Source of the DNA: Phycicoccus jejuensis
GTDB taxonomy: Bacteria; Actinomycetota; Actinomycetes; Actinomycetales; Dermatophilaceae
Direction: 5' to 3'
Length of the DNA: 64,000 nt
Assembly (NCBI RefSeq): GCF_000720925.1
Contig: NZ_JOEE01000001.1
Coordinates: 248,001 to 312,000 of the forward strand
Positions within the stretch are counted from its first letter, which is position 1, and every line of letters begins with the position of its first letter. The notes below the pieces were generated by a model that saw only the letters and a program-made list of their open reading frames with translations, searched no databases and was not told where the DNA came from. A program made the position numbers and the translations under genes. Below are positions 54,929-62,848 of this stretch, piece by piece.

Positions 54929-55701
54929 GCACCGCCCTCGTCACCGGTGCCTCGGCCGGCATCGGCCGCGCCTTCGCCGAGCGGCTCGCCCACGACGGCC
55001 TCGACGTCGTCCTCGTTGCCCGCGACCGCGCCCGCCTCGAGCGCCTGGCCGCCGAGCTGCGCGAGCGGTACGGCGTCGCCACCGAGGTGCTCGTCGCCGA
55101 CCTCGCCGACCGGGCGCAGACGCAGGAGGTCTGCCACCGCCTCGCCGACGAGGACCGCCCGGTCGAGGTGCTGGTCAACAACGCCGGCCTGGGGCAGCAG
55201 CACCCGTTCCTGGACAACGAGATCCGCCGCGAGGAGGCCGCGCTCGACGTGATGGTCCGGGCCGTCCTGCTGACCTGCCACGCCGCCGGACGGGCGATGC
55301 GGGCGCGGGGGAGCGGGCGCATCGTCAACGTCAGCTCGGTCGCGTCCTTCACGACGAGCGGCCCGTACTCGGCCGCGAAGTCGTACGTCACGGTGCTGTC
55401 CGAGGCGCTCGCCGGCCAGCTCGCGGGGACGGGGGTGACGGTCACCGTGGTCTGCCCGGGGCTGACCCGCAGCGAGTTCCACGAGCGCGCCCGCATGTCG
55501 CTGCCCGGGGTGCCGCGCGGGCTGTGGCTCGACGCCGACGAGGTCGCCCGCCAGGGGTTGGCCGACGCCGCGGCCGGTCGGGTCGTCTCGGTGCCGGGCC
55601 CGCAGTGGAAGGCGCTGTCGCTCGCCGTGCGGATGGCGCCGCGCCCGCTCGTGCGCGGCGCCGGCACGCGGCTCGTCGAGCGGCTGCGCGGGCGTCGCTG
55701 A
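54925..55701 (+). CDS. Short-chain dehydrogenase/reductase
   Basis: The 258-residue classical SDR has the NAD(P) motif TGASAGIG (7-14), VNNAG, the catalytic Ser in VNVSS and Tyr148-x3-Lys152 in PYSAAK. The ARD segment after strand 2 suggests NADP use. The C-terminal part (DEVARQGLADAAAGRVVSVP) resembles SDRs of the DltE/YqjQ group. Its ATG overlaps the stop of the dehalogenase-like gene, so the two form an operon; whether they share a pathway is unknown. Confidence 0.93.
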   Translation: MSTALVTGASAGIGRAFAERLAHDGLDVVLVARDRARLERLAAELRERYGVATEVLVADLADRAQTQEVCHRLADEDRPVEVLVNNAGLGQQHPFLDNEIRREEAALDVMVRAVLLTCHAAGRAMRARGSGRIVNVSSVASFTTSGPYSAAKSYVTVLSEALAGQLAGTGVTVTVVCPGLTRSEFHERARMSLPGVPRGLWLDADEVARQGLADAAAGRVVSVPGPQWKALSLAVRMAPRPLVRGAGTRLVERLRGRR

Positions 55702-55787
55702 GCCACCCGCGCCGACCCGGTATCAGGGTCGGCACCTCGTGCCTCCTCCCCGGTGACCCGCACCGGCGGGAACGGAAGGAGGCCACC

Positions 55788-56225
55788 ATGGCCGTCAGCT
55801 GGAAGGCCCTCGCGCACGTCGTGCGCATCCCCCCGCAGGCCTGGGACGCCATCGTCCCGCACGGTCCCGCGTGGAGCGTCGTGGGTCGGTTCGACGAGGT
55901 CGAGCTCAACCCGCAGCCGCTCCCGCCGCGCGAGGCGGCCATCGGGGCGCGGATGCTCGAGTCGCTGCTCTGGACCTCGATCATCATCGTCGGCGGGCGC
56001 GACGGCGGGGGCCGGGCGCTGCTCGACGAGATCGACGACTGGTGCGGCACCGGCTGGCCGAAGAAGTGGCCGAAGCCGAAGCCGCGCCACGACTGGGACG
56101 AGGGGCAGCTCTTCACCGGCGCCGCGCTCGCGGCCGCCGCCCTCGCCGAGCAGTACGACCACGACCCCGAGATGCAGGACGTCCTCGGCGCGGCGGCGGA
56201 GCGGCTGCTCGAGCGCGCCGGATGA
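55788..56225 (+). CDS. Hypothetical protein with an NPQPLPP motif
   Basis: The 145-residue protein is not assigned to a function. It contains VELNPQPLPPREA (39-51), a motif that I recall from small uncharacterised bacterial proteins, followed by a hydrophobic stretch ESLLWTSIIIVGG, a Lys/Pro/Trp-rich stretch (GWPKKWPKPKPRHDWDEGQ) and a helical C-terminus. A very strong GGAAGGAGG lies 6 bases before the ATG, suggesting high translation. It is monocistronic by position. No membrane topology or enzyme motif can be supported. Confidence 0.72.
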   Translation: MAVSWKALAHVVRIPPQAWDAIVPHGPAWSVVGRFDEVELNPQPLPPREAAIGARMLESLLWTSIIIVGGRDGGGRALLDEIDDWCGTGWPKKWPKPKPRHDWDEGQLFTGAALAAAALAEQYDHDPEMQDVLGAAAERLLERAG

Positions 56226-56333
56226 GCTCCGCACGGGCCGGCCCACCCCCTCCGCGACCGGCCCGTGCGGTACCGGGGGCGGCCGCGGCGCCGGGGTCTT
56301 CCCGACGCCGCGGCCGCGACGTAGCATCGCGAG

Positions 56334-56816
56334 GTGCGCCCGGCCGTCGAGCCCGCGGTGCTCCGCGAGTACCGCCACCTCCTCCGCACCGCCCCGGCCG
56401 ACTGGCAGGAGACGGCGCACCGTCACGCGCTGACCCGGCTCGGCGCGGCCGCCCGGCAGGCCCTGCTCCTCGAGGTGCAGCGCCTCTGCCTCACCGGGAC
56501 CCGCGTCCGCCCGGACGACGTCCCGACCCTGGCCCGCCTCCTCGTCCACGGCGAGCGGCACCGGCCCCGGGTCCTGCTCGACGGGATGCGCCCCGACCTG
56601 CTCCGTCTGCTGGCCCGCGCGGTCGTCACGAGCCCGACCGGGCGGACGCTCCGCGTCGGCGAGGAGATCTGGGACGGCGCCGACCCGGCCGGCCCCGCCG
56701 ACGAGCCGCTCGTCCGCGGCGGCGTCGGGTGGTCCGGCGAGTGGGGCAGCGCCGTGACGCCGGTCGACCTCGGCTCGACCTGGCTGCCGACCCCGCTGCC
56801 GCGCCGGCGACGCTGA
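56334..56816 (+). CDS. Hypothetical protein
   Basis: The 160-residue protein is not recognised. It is rich in Leu, Arg and Ala and appears mostly helical in the first 100 residues (EYRHLLRTAPADWQETAHRH, ARLLVHGERHRPRVLLDGMR). The C-terminus is more polar and ends PLPRRRR. The GTG at 56334 is supported by TAGCAT at 56322-56327, 6 bases upstream, a leaderless-type promoter. It precedes pyrE by about 30 bases but the latter has its own -10-like element. Confidence 0.6.
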   Translation: MRPAVEPAVLREYRHLLRTAPADWQETAHRHALTRLGAAARQALLLEVQRLCLTGTRVRPDDVPTLARLLVHGERHRPRVLLDGMRPDLLRLLARAVVTSPTGRTLRVGEEIWDGADPAGPADEPLVRGGVGWSGEWGSAVTPVDLGSTWLPTPLPRRRR

Positions 56817-56846
56817 GCCCTCGACCGACCCCCTACCGTGGTGCCC

Positions 56847-57401
56847 GTGACCGACATCGCCGCCGACCGGGCCCGCCTCCTCGAGATCATCCGCGACCGC
56901 GCCATCGTGCACGGGCGGGTCACCCTCTCCTCCGGCAAGGAGGCCGACTACTACGTCGACCTGCGCCGGGTCACCCTCGACGGCGAGGCGAGCCCGCTCG
57001 TCGGGCGGGTGATGCTCGACCTCGTCGCCGACCTCGACTTCGACGCCGTGGGCGGCCTGACCCTCGGCGCCGACCCGGTCGCCACCTCGATGCTCCACGC
57101 GAGCGCCGCGGCCGGCGGCCGGCTCGACGCCTTCGTCGTCCGCAAGGCCGGCAAGGCCCACGGCCTCCAGCAGCGCATCGAGGGACCGTCGGTCGAGGGC
57201 CGGCGCGTCGTCGTCGTCGAGGACACCTCGACGACCGGCGCGTCCCCGCTCGATGCCGCCCAGGCCGTCCAGGAGGCCGGCGGGACGGTCGTCGCCGTCG
57301 CGACGATCGCCGACCGCGCCACCGGCGCCGCCGAGAAGTTCGCCGCCGCGGGGCTGGAGTACCGCCACGTCTACGGCCTCGAGGACCTCGGCCTCGCCTG
57401 A
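56847..57401 (+). CDS. pyrE: Orotate phosphoribosyltransferase
   Basis: The 184-residue enzyme transfers orotate to PRPP to give OMP in pyrimidine synthesis. Motifs: GRVTLSSGKEADYYVDLRR near the N-terminus, FVVRKAGKAHGL (catalytic lysine loop) and the PRPP-binding VVVVEDTSTTGASPLDA near 121-137. GTG at 56847 is preferred over the in-frame GTGs at 56838 and 56841 because TACCGT (56834-56839) lies 7 bases before it, giving a leaderless message and the usual MTDIAADR start. No other pyr gene is adjacent. Confidence 0.95.
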   Translation: MTDIAADRARLLEIIRDRAIVHGRVTLSSGKEADYYVDLRRVTLDGEASPLVGRVMLDLVADLDFDAVGGLTLGADPVATSMLHASAAAGGRLDAFVVRKAGKAHGLQQRIEGPSVEGRRVVVVEDTSTTGASPLDAAQAVQEAGGTVVAVATIADRATGAAEKFAAAGLEYRHVYGLEDLGLA

Positions 57402-57406
57402 CCGCC

Positions 57407-57479
57407 AGCCGACCCGGCGCCCGCCCTGCGAGCAGGGTGGGCGGCGGGCCCGGAGGCCCGTGGCTCAGCGGGTCGGCTG
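57407..57479. terminator. Stem-loops between convergent pyrE and AGCS genes
   Basis: CAGCCGACCC (57407-57416) pairs with GGGTCGGCTG (57470-57479), and an inner stem near 57419-57441 (CGCCC-G-CCCTG with its partner) lies between. The right outer arm overlaps the 3' end of the transporter gene. Confidence 0.6.
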
Positions 57480-58916
57480 CGGAACCTGCGTCACCTCGCC
57501 CTTCTGGACCCGGTCGAAGTAGCTCCGGATGACGCCGCGGATCTCCGGTGCCATGAGGTAGAGCCCGACGAGGTTCGGCAGGGACATGAGGAAGATCGCC
57601 GAGTCGGAGAAGTTGATGACCGGCCCGAGGGCGGCCGCCGACCCGACGACGGTGAAGACGAGGAAGACGACCTTGAAGGTGTTCTCGGCGACGACGTTGT
57701 CGCCGAAGAGGTAGCCCGTGGCCTTCATCCCGTAGTACGACCAGCTGATCATCGTCGAGAACGCGAAGAGCACGACCGCGAGCGCGAGCACGTTGGGGAA
57801 CCACGGCAGCACGGTCGCGAAGGCGTCCGAGGTGAGCGCGACACCGCCGAGCTCGGAGGCGTCCGGGTTGGTGTAGGCCCCGGTGATGACGATCGTCAGC
57901 GCGGTCATCGTGCAGATGACGACCGTGTCGATGAACGGCTCGAGCATCGCGACGAAGCCCTCGGTGGCGGGCTCCTTGGTCTTGACCGCCGAGTGCGCCA
58001 CCGACGCCGAGCCGAGCCCGGCCTCGTTGGAGAAGGCCGCCCGCTGGAACCCGACGATGAGCGCGCCGACGGCGCCGCCGGCGACCCCCTCGGGAGAGAA
58101 GGCACCGGTGAGGATCGAGCCGAACGCCTCGGGGACGGCGCCGACGTTCCAGACGAGGACGACGAGGCAGGCCACGATGTAGAGGCCGGCCATGAAGGGG
58201 ACGATCTTCTCGGTCACCCGGGCGATGCTCTTGATGCCGCCGATGATGACGGCGCCGGCGAGGCCCGCGAAGACCAGGCCGACGACCCACGGCACGTCGG
58301 CGATGTAGGAGTCCTCGCCGCCGGTGACGGCGATGATCTGCGCGGTCGCCTGGTTGGACTGGAACATGTTGCCGCCGCCGACGGCGCCGCCGATCATGAA
58401 CAGCGCGAACAGGACCGCGAGGACCTTGCCGAGGCCGCCCATCCCGCGCGCGGCGAGGCCGTCGCGCAGGTAGTACATCGGGCCCCCGGAGACGGAGCCG
58501 TCGGCGTGCTCTCGGCGGTACCGCACGCCCATCATGCACTCGGCCATCTTCGTCGCCATCCCGAGCAGGCCGGCGAGGATCATCCAGAACGTCGCGCCGG
58601 GTCCGCCGAGGGAGATGGCGATGGCGACACCGGCGATGTTGCCGAGCCCGACGGTGCCGGAGACGGCGGTGGCGAGGGCCTGGAAGTGCGTCACCTCGCC
58701 GGCGTCGTCGGGGTCGGAGTAGCGACCCCGGACGAGGTCGATGGAGAGCTTCGGGCCACGGACCTGCATGAAGCCGAGCCAGACGGTGAAGAACGCGCCG
58801 GCGACGACGAGCCAGACGACGATGAGCGGCAGCGTCGCGCCGCCGACGTCGACGGAGTAGAAGACGAGGCCGGTCAGCCAGTCGGAGAAGCGGGTGAAGA
58901 GGTCGACGGGATTCAT
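57465..58916 (-). CDS. Alanine/glycine:cation symporter (AGCS family)
   Basis: The 483-residue membrane protein has about 11 helices and AGCS signatures: HFQALATAVSGTVGLGNIAG near residue 78, GGPGATFWMILAGLLGMATK and GFQRAAFSNEAGLGSASVAH. These proteins import small amino acids such as alanine or glycine with Na+ or H+. Its ATG at 58916 shares one base with the stop of the upstream universal stress protein gene (TGATG), so translation is coupled. The gene ends convergently against pyrE. Confidence 0.95.
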   Translation of the reverse strand: MNPVDLFTRFSDWLTGLVFYSVDVGGATLPLIVVWLVVAGAFFTVWLGFMQVRGPKLSIDLVRGRYSDPDDAGEVTHFQALATAVSGTVGLGNIAGVAIAISLGGPGATFWMILAGLLGMATKMAECMMGVRYRREHADGSVSGGPMYYLRDGLAARGMGGLGKVLAVLFALFMIGGAVGGGNMFQSNQATAQIIAVTGGEDSYIADVPWVVGLVFAGLAGAVIIGGIKSIARVTEKIVPFMAGLYIVACLVVLVWNVGAVPEAFGSILTGAFSPEGVAGGAVGALIVGFQRAAFSNEAGLGSASVAHSAVKTKEPATEGFVAMLEPFIDTVVICTMTALTIVITGAYTNPDASELGGVALTSDAFATVLPWFPNVLALAVVLFAFSTMISWSYYGMKATGYLFGDNVVAENTFKVVFLVFTVVGSAAALGPVINFSDSAIFLMSLPNLVGLYLMAPEIRGVIRSYFDRVQKGEVTQVPQPTR

Positions 58917-59347
58917 CAGGGCACCACCGTGACGGGGAGATGGGCGTGCTGGACGAGCCGGCTCGCGACCGAGCCGAAGACGGCCTCGCGCAGGCCGCCG
59001 TCGCCGGTGCGACCGACGATGACGTGGACGGCGCCGGTCTCGCGGGCGACGTCGGTGATGGTGTCGGACGGCTTGCCGTGGCGGACGACCTCGGTGTGCG
59101 GGACGCCGCCGTCCTCGGCGATGCGGGCCATCGGGACGAGCACCTGCTCGGTCGCGGCCGCGAGCTCGCGCTCCTTCTCGCGGTGCCGGTGCTCGTTCTC
59201 GCTCGCGGTCTGGAAGGAGTAGGGGCTCCACGGCACGACGTGGACGAGCACGACCTTCCAGTCGTTGTGGCGGGCTCTCTCGACGGCGAACTCCACCGCT
59301 CGGGTGGACGCGTCGCTGTTGTCGACACCGACGACGACGGTTTCCAT
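58916..59347 (-). CDS. Universal stress protein (UspA family), coupled to the AGCS transporter
   Basis: The 143-residue protein starts METVVVGVDNSDASTRAVEF and has the ATP-binding pattern GRTGDGGLREAVFGSVASRL near residues 112-131 (G-x2-G-x9-G-S), followed by HAHLPVTVVP. GGGAGG lies before the ATG at 59347. The stop overlaps the AGCS start. This is the second Usp coupled to a transporter in the window, with a different partner family, which supports a role for Usp domains in transporter control (inference). Confidence 0.9.
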   Translation of the reverse strand: METVVVGVDNSDASTRAVEFAVERARHNDWKVVLVHVVPWSPYSFQTASENEHRHREKERELAAATEQVLVPMARIAEDGGVPHTEVVRHGKPSDTITDVARETGAVHVIVGRTGDGGLREAVFGSVASRLVQHAHLPVTVVP

Positions 59348-59468
59348 GGGGCCTCCCGGTCTCAGGGCGATCGGTACGGTCCCGTTCGACCCTAGCGGCT
59401 CGGGTGTGACCCGCGCCACACCCGGCGGCCCGTAGGATCGGCCCGACCCCGTCCCCGGAGGAACCCTC

Positions 59469-60074
59469 GTGATCGCCACCATCGTCGTCGTCGTCATCGT
59501 GCTGGCCCTCGTCCTCTGGGCGGTCGCGGCCTACAACGGGCTCATCAAGCTGCGCAACCTCGTCCAGGAGGCCTGGCGGCAGATTGACGTCGAGCTGACC
59601 CGCCGGCACGACCTCATCGGCAACCTCGTGGAGACCGTCAAGGGGTACGCGGCGCACGAGCGGGGCACGCTCGAGGACGTCATGTCGGCTCGGGCACAGG
59701 CGATGTCGCCCGGCCAGTCGCCGGCGCAGCAGGCCGAGAGCGAGGACCTCCTCGGGCGCGCGCTCGGCCGGCTCATCGCCGTCGCCGAGGCCTACCCCGA
59801 CCTCAAGGCGAACCAGAACTTCCTCGCGCTGCAGGCCGAGCTGAGCTCGACCGAGGACCGCATCGCGTCGGCCCGCCGGTACTACAACGCGACCGTCCGC
59901 GACCTCAACACCAAGGTCGAGACGGTGCCGACGAACATCGTCGCGAACCTGTTCCACATCGAGCGGGCCGAGTACTTCGAGGCGGTGGGCGAGCAGCGCG
60001 AGGCGCCGAAGGTCGACTTCGGCCAGCGCGACACCCCCATCCCGCCGCCGTCTGCCGGCTCCCCCACGCCCTGA
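59469..60074 (+). CDS. LemA family protein
   Basis: The 201-residue protein has one N-terminal membrane helix (about 2-22, VVVVIVLALVLWAVAAYNGL) and the LemA helical domain with NLVQEAWRQIDVELTRRHDL and YNATVRDLNTKVETVPTNIV. The C-terminal tail is disordered and Pro-rich. LemA proteins are anchored with the bulk either outside or inside the cell; their role is unclear. GTG at 59469 follows GGAGGAA. It ends 4 bases from the opposite-strand ArsR-type gene. Confidence 0.9.
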   Translation: MIATIVVVVIVLALVLWAVAAYNGLIKLRNLVQEAWRQIDVELTRRHDLIGNLVETVKGYAAHERGTLEDVMSARAQAMSPGQSPAQQAESEDLLGRALGRLIAVAEAYPDLKANQNFLALQAELSSTEDRIASARRYYNATVRDLNTKVETVPTNIVANLFHIERAEYFEAVGEQREAPKVDFGQRDTPIPPPSAGSPTP

Positions 60075-60078
60075 CGGG

Positions 60079-60651
60079 TCACGTGCCGGGGCCGGGCTCC
60101 TCGGCGGGCAGGACGAGCGCGTAGACGTTCCACGGACGCGCGCCCTCGGGGTGGTCGCGGCGGGTCCGGCCCCGGTACTCGCGCACGACGTCGATGATGC
60201 GCTCGCGCATCTCGCGCTCCTCGGCGTCGGTCAGCCAGACCCGGCCCCGTGACGTCATCCCGTGCTCCTCGCCGTCGCCGACGGCGTCGGCGAGCCGCTC
60301 GAGGTCGCCCTCGAGGTCGCTGAACCACGTGTGGATGGACAGCCGGCTCGTCGCCGCGCCCGCTCCGCGATGGGCCTCCGGGGTGATCGAGATCCCGTCC
60401 GCGGTCGCGCGCCACGGGCGTTCGCGGCCGTCCCCGCTCTCGCCCCGCTCGACGATGCCCCACTTCTGCAGCGCGCGGAGGTGGTAGCTCATCGCCGAGG
60501 GCGTGAGGCCGCACAGCCGGCCCGCCTCGGTCGCGGTGAGGACCTCGCCGGAGAAGAGCTCGGTGATGACGCGCTGCCGGGCCGGGTGGGCGAGCGCCCG
60601 CAGCGCGCGGGGGTCGGTGATCCGCAGCTCGGAGCGATCGGGCGCGGGCAT
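60079..60651 (-). CDS. ArsR-type winged-helix transcriptional regulator
   Basis: The 190-residue regulator has an N-terminal winged helix: DPRALRALAHPARQRVITEL, then VLTATEAGRLCGLTPSAMSYHLRALQKWGIVERGE. This is the ArsR/HTH_20 type. The C-terminal half (DLEGDLERLADAVGDGEEHG onwards) may bind a ligand or form the dimer; no ArsR metal-site cysteines are seen. It is divergent from an MFS gene with a perfect operator-like palindrome between the starts, so it probably represses that MFS gene and itself. Confidence 0.9.
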   Translation of the reverse strand: MPAPDRSELRITDPRALRALAHPARQRVITELFSGEVLTATEAGRLCGLTPSAMSYHLRALQKWGIVERGESGDGRERPWRATADGISITPEAHRGAGAATSRLSIHTWFSDLEGDLERLADAVGDGEEHGMTSRGRVWLTDAEEREMRERIIDVVREYRGRTRRDHPEGARPWNVYALVLPAEEPGPGT

Positions 60652-60674
60652 GGGTCGATGGTAGTTGACCTCGA

Positions 60675-60702
60675 CAGTTGTGAAGGACTACCTTCACAAC
60701 TG
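60675..60702. promoter_or_regulatory. Perfect 12-4-12 palindrome, probable ArsR-type operator covering the MFS start
   Basis: CAGTTGTGAAGG-ACTA-CCTTCACAACTG (60675-60702) is fully symmetric. Its last base is the G of the MFS GTG start codon. TACCTT at 60689-60694 inside it lies 7 bases before that start, so the operator covers both the -10 element and the transcription start of a leaderless message. Confidence 0.85.
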
Positions 60703-61979
60703 TGAAAGAGATGCTTCGGAACTACCGCGACGTGATGTCGGTGCGGGCCGTCCGCACCACGGTGCTCGCGGCCGCGGTCGGTGTCGCCGGGGACTCGGCG
60801 GCGATGGTCGCCCTGCTCCTGCGGGTCCATGCCTCGGGGGAGGGGCCGTGGGCCGTCGCGCTGCTCCTCGGGACCTTCGCCGTCCCGGTCGTCCTGCTCA
60901 TGGGACCGGCCGGCGCGCTCGCCGACCGTGCCGACCCCCGTCGCGTGCTCGCCGTGACGGCGCTCGTCCAGGCCGGGGCGGCCGCCGCCCTCGCGACCGT
61001 CGACGGGCTCGTGGCCACCCTCGCCCTGGTCGCCGTCCTCCAGACCGGCTTCGCGCTCGGCAACCCCTCCTGGACCGCCGTCGTGCCGCGCCTCGTCCCC
61101 GGTGGGGCGGCGGGCCGCGTCGTCGCCCTCCAGCAGGCGGTGCGAGGGGTGGCCGGGCCGGCGGGTGCCGGTCTCGGCGGCGTGCTCGTCCAGTGGCGAG
61201 GGCCGTCCGCGGCGCTCCTTCTCGACGCCGCGACCTTCCTCGTGCTGGCGGGTGCCGCGGTGGCGCTCCCTCGGGTCGCCCGTGAGCGTCGTGCCGCCCA
61301 GGCGTCCGCCGGTCCTCGCCGGTGGACCTCGAGCCTGCTCCCGCGGGACGGGGTGGTCGCGCTGCGCGCCGACCCCGTCCTGGGTGTCCTCGTCCTGGCG
61401 CTGCTCCCGCTCGTGGTCACCCTCGAGTCCGTCAACGCCGTCGAGGTGTTCCTGCTCCGGGACGTCCTCGGCGCGTCGGCTGCCCAGTTCGGGCTCGCCG
61501 AGGCCGTCCACGGTGGGGCGGCGGTGGTCGGCGCCGTGCTCTCCGGCGCGGCGACCTCGCGCACCTCCCGGGTCCGGGCCGTCCTCGCGTCGATGGCCCT
61601 CATCGGGCTCGGCCAGGCGGGGCAGTCGGTGTCACCCGGCTACCTCACCTACCTCGCGCTCGGGCTGGGGCTCGGCCTCCTGCTCGGCGTGGTCAACGCC
61701 CTCGTCTTCGGCCTCCTCCTCGACGAGCTGGACGCCGACCACCGAGGCGCCGTCGTCGCCCTGGTCAGCGGCCTCTCGCGTGCCGCCGGTGCGCTCGCGC
61801 TGGTCCTCGGCGGCACGGTCGGGACGCTCGCCGGCCCGCGCGCGGCCTACCTCGTCGCCGGTGCCGGCACCCTGCTCGTGGCGGGGGTCGCCGCCTGGGT
61901 CGTCCACCGGTCGGTGGACGGCGCGTCCACCGCCCGGGCGTCCCGGAGCACGCCCGGTCCGAGCACGCTGGAGGCATGA
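60702..61979 (+). CDS. MFS transporter, efflux type
   Basis: The 425-residue protein has about 12 helices, with GPAGALADRADPRRVLAVTA between helices 2 and 3. It resembles MFS exporters of the enterobactin/macrolide (MefA) type. The GTG at 60702 fits a leaderless message; ATG at 60711 is an alternative. The divergent ArsR-type regulator and palindrome show that it is regulated. Its stop overlaps the start of an ABC ATPase gene (ATGA), so MFS and ABC exporters are in one operon. Confidence 0.9.
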   Translation: MKEMLRNYRDVMSVRAVRTTVLAAAVGVAGDSAAMVALLLRVHASGEGPWAVALLLGTFAVPVVLLMGPAGALADRADPRRVLAVTALVQAGAAAALATVDGLVATLALVAVLQTGFALGNPSWTAVVPRLVPGGAAGRVVALQQAVRGVAGPAGAGLGGVLVQWRGPSAALLLDAATFLVLAGAAVALPRVARERRAAQASAGPRRWTSSLLPRDGVVALRADPVLGVLVLALLPLVVTLESVNAVEVFLLRDVLGASAAQFGLAEAVHGGAAVVGAVLSGAATSRTSRVRAVLASMALIGLGQAGQSVSPGYLTYLALGLGLGLLLGVVNALVFGLLLDELDADHRGAVVALVSGLSRAAGALALVLGGTVGTLAGPRAAYLVAGAGTLLVAGVAAWVVHRSVDGASTARASRSTPGPSTLEA

Positions 61980-62848
61980 GCGAGACAGCCATCCGCATCC
62001 GCGAGCTGACCAAGACGTACGGGAGCCACCGGGCCGTCGCCGGCCTCGACCTCGACGTCCACACCGGCGAGGTCTTCGCCCTCCTCGGCCCCAACGGCGC
62101 CGGCAAGACGACGACCGTCGAGATCCTCGAGGGCTTCCGCGACCGCGACGGCGGCGAGGTCTCCGTCCTCGGCACCGACCCGCACGGCGCCGGCCGGGCC
62201 TGGCGCGACCGCATCGGGATCGTCCTGCAGACCTCGGGCGGCCTCGACCTGCTCACCCCGCGCGAGGCGCTGCGCAGCACCGCGCGGTGCTACGCGACGC
62301 CGCGCGACGTCGACGAGGTCATCGAGGCGACCGGTCTCGGCGCCAAGGCCGACGACCGCATCACCGGCCTCTCCGGGGGCCAGCGCCGCCGGCTCGACGT
62401 CGCGCTCGGGATCGTCGGGCGGCCGGAGCTGCTCTTCCTCGACGAGCCGACGACCGGGTTCGACCCGCAGGCCCGCCGCGACTTCTGGGAGCTGATCCGT
62501 GGCCTCGCGCAGGGCGGCACGACCATCCTCCTGACGACGCACTACCTCGACGAGGCCGAGCACCTCGCCGACCGGGTCGGCGTCATCGCCGGTGGGCGGC
62601 TGCTCGCGCTCGACACCCCGGCCGCCCTCGGCGGCCGTCAGTCCCAGGAGGCGACGGTCTCGTGGGAGGAGGACGGCACCCGGCGCTCCGTCCGTACGGG
62701 CACGCCCACCACCGAGGTCGCCTCCCTCGCAGCCCGGTTCGGCGGCGAGGTCCCCGAGCTGACCGTCACCCGTCCCTCGCTCGAGGACACCTACCTCGGG
62801 CTCATCGCCCCCCACGTCACGACCGAGCGCCAGGAGGTGCCCGCATGA
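61976..62848 (+). CDS. ABC-2 type drug exporter, ATPase
   Basis: The 290-residue ATPase has Walker A GPNGAGKTT (38-46), signature LSGGQRRRLDVALG near 133, Walker B LLFLDEPTTGFD and the H-loop TTHYLDEAE. The layout is that of DrrA/CcmA-type ATPases for ABC-2 exporters. The C-terminal 60 residues (VSWEEDGTRRSVRTGTPTTE) form the usual regulatory extension. The gene overlaps its neighbours by ATGA at both ends, so it is translated with the MFS transporter and the permease. Confidence 0.94.
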   Translation: MSETAIRIRELTKTYGSHRAVAGLDLDVHTGEVFALLGPNGAGKTTTVEILEGFRDRDGGEVSVLGTDPHGAGRAWRDRIGIVLQTSGGLDLLTPREALRSTARCYATPRDVDEVIEATGLGAKADDRITGLSGGQRRRLDVALGIVGRPELLFLDEPTTGFDPQARRDFWELIRGLAQGGTTILLTTHYLDEAEHLADRVGVIAGGRLLALDTPAALGGRQSQEATVSWEEDGTRRSVRTGTPTTEVASLAARFGGEVPELTVTRPSLEDTYLGLIAPHVTTERQEVPA

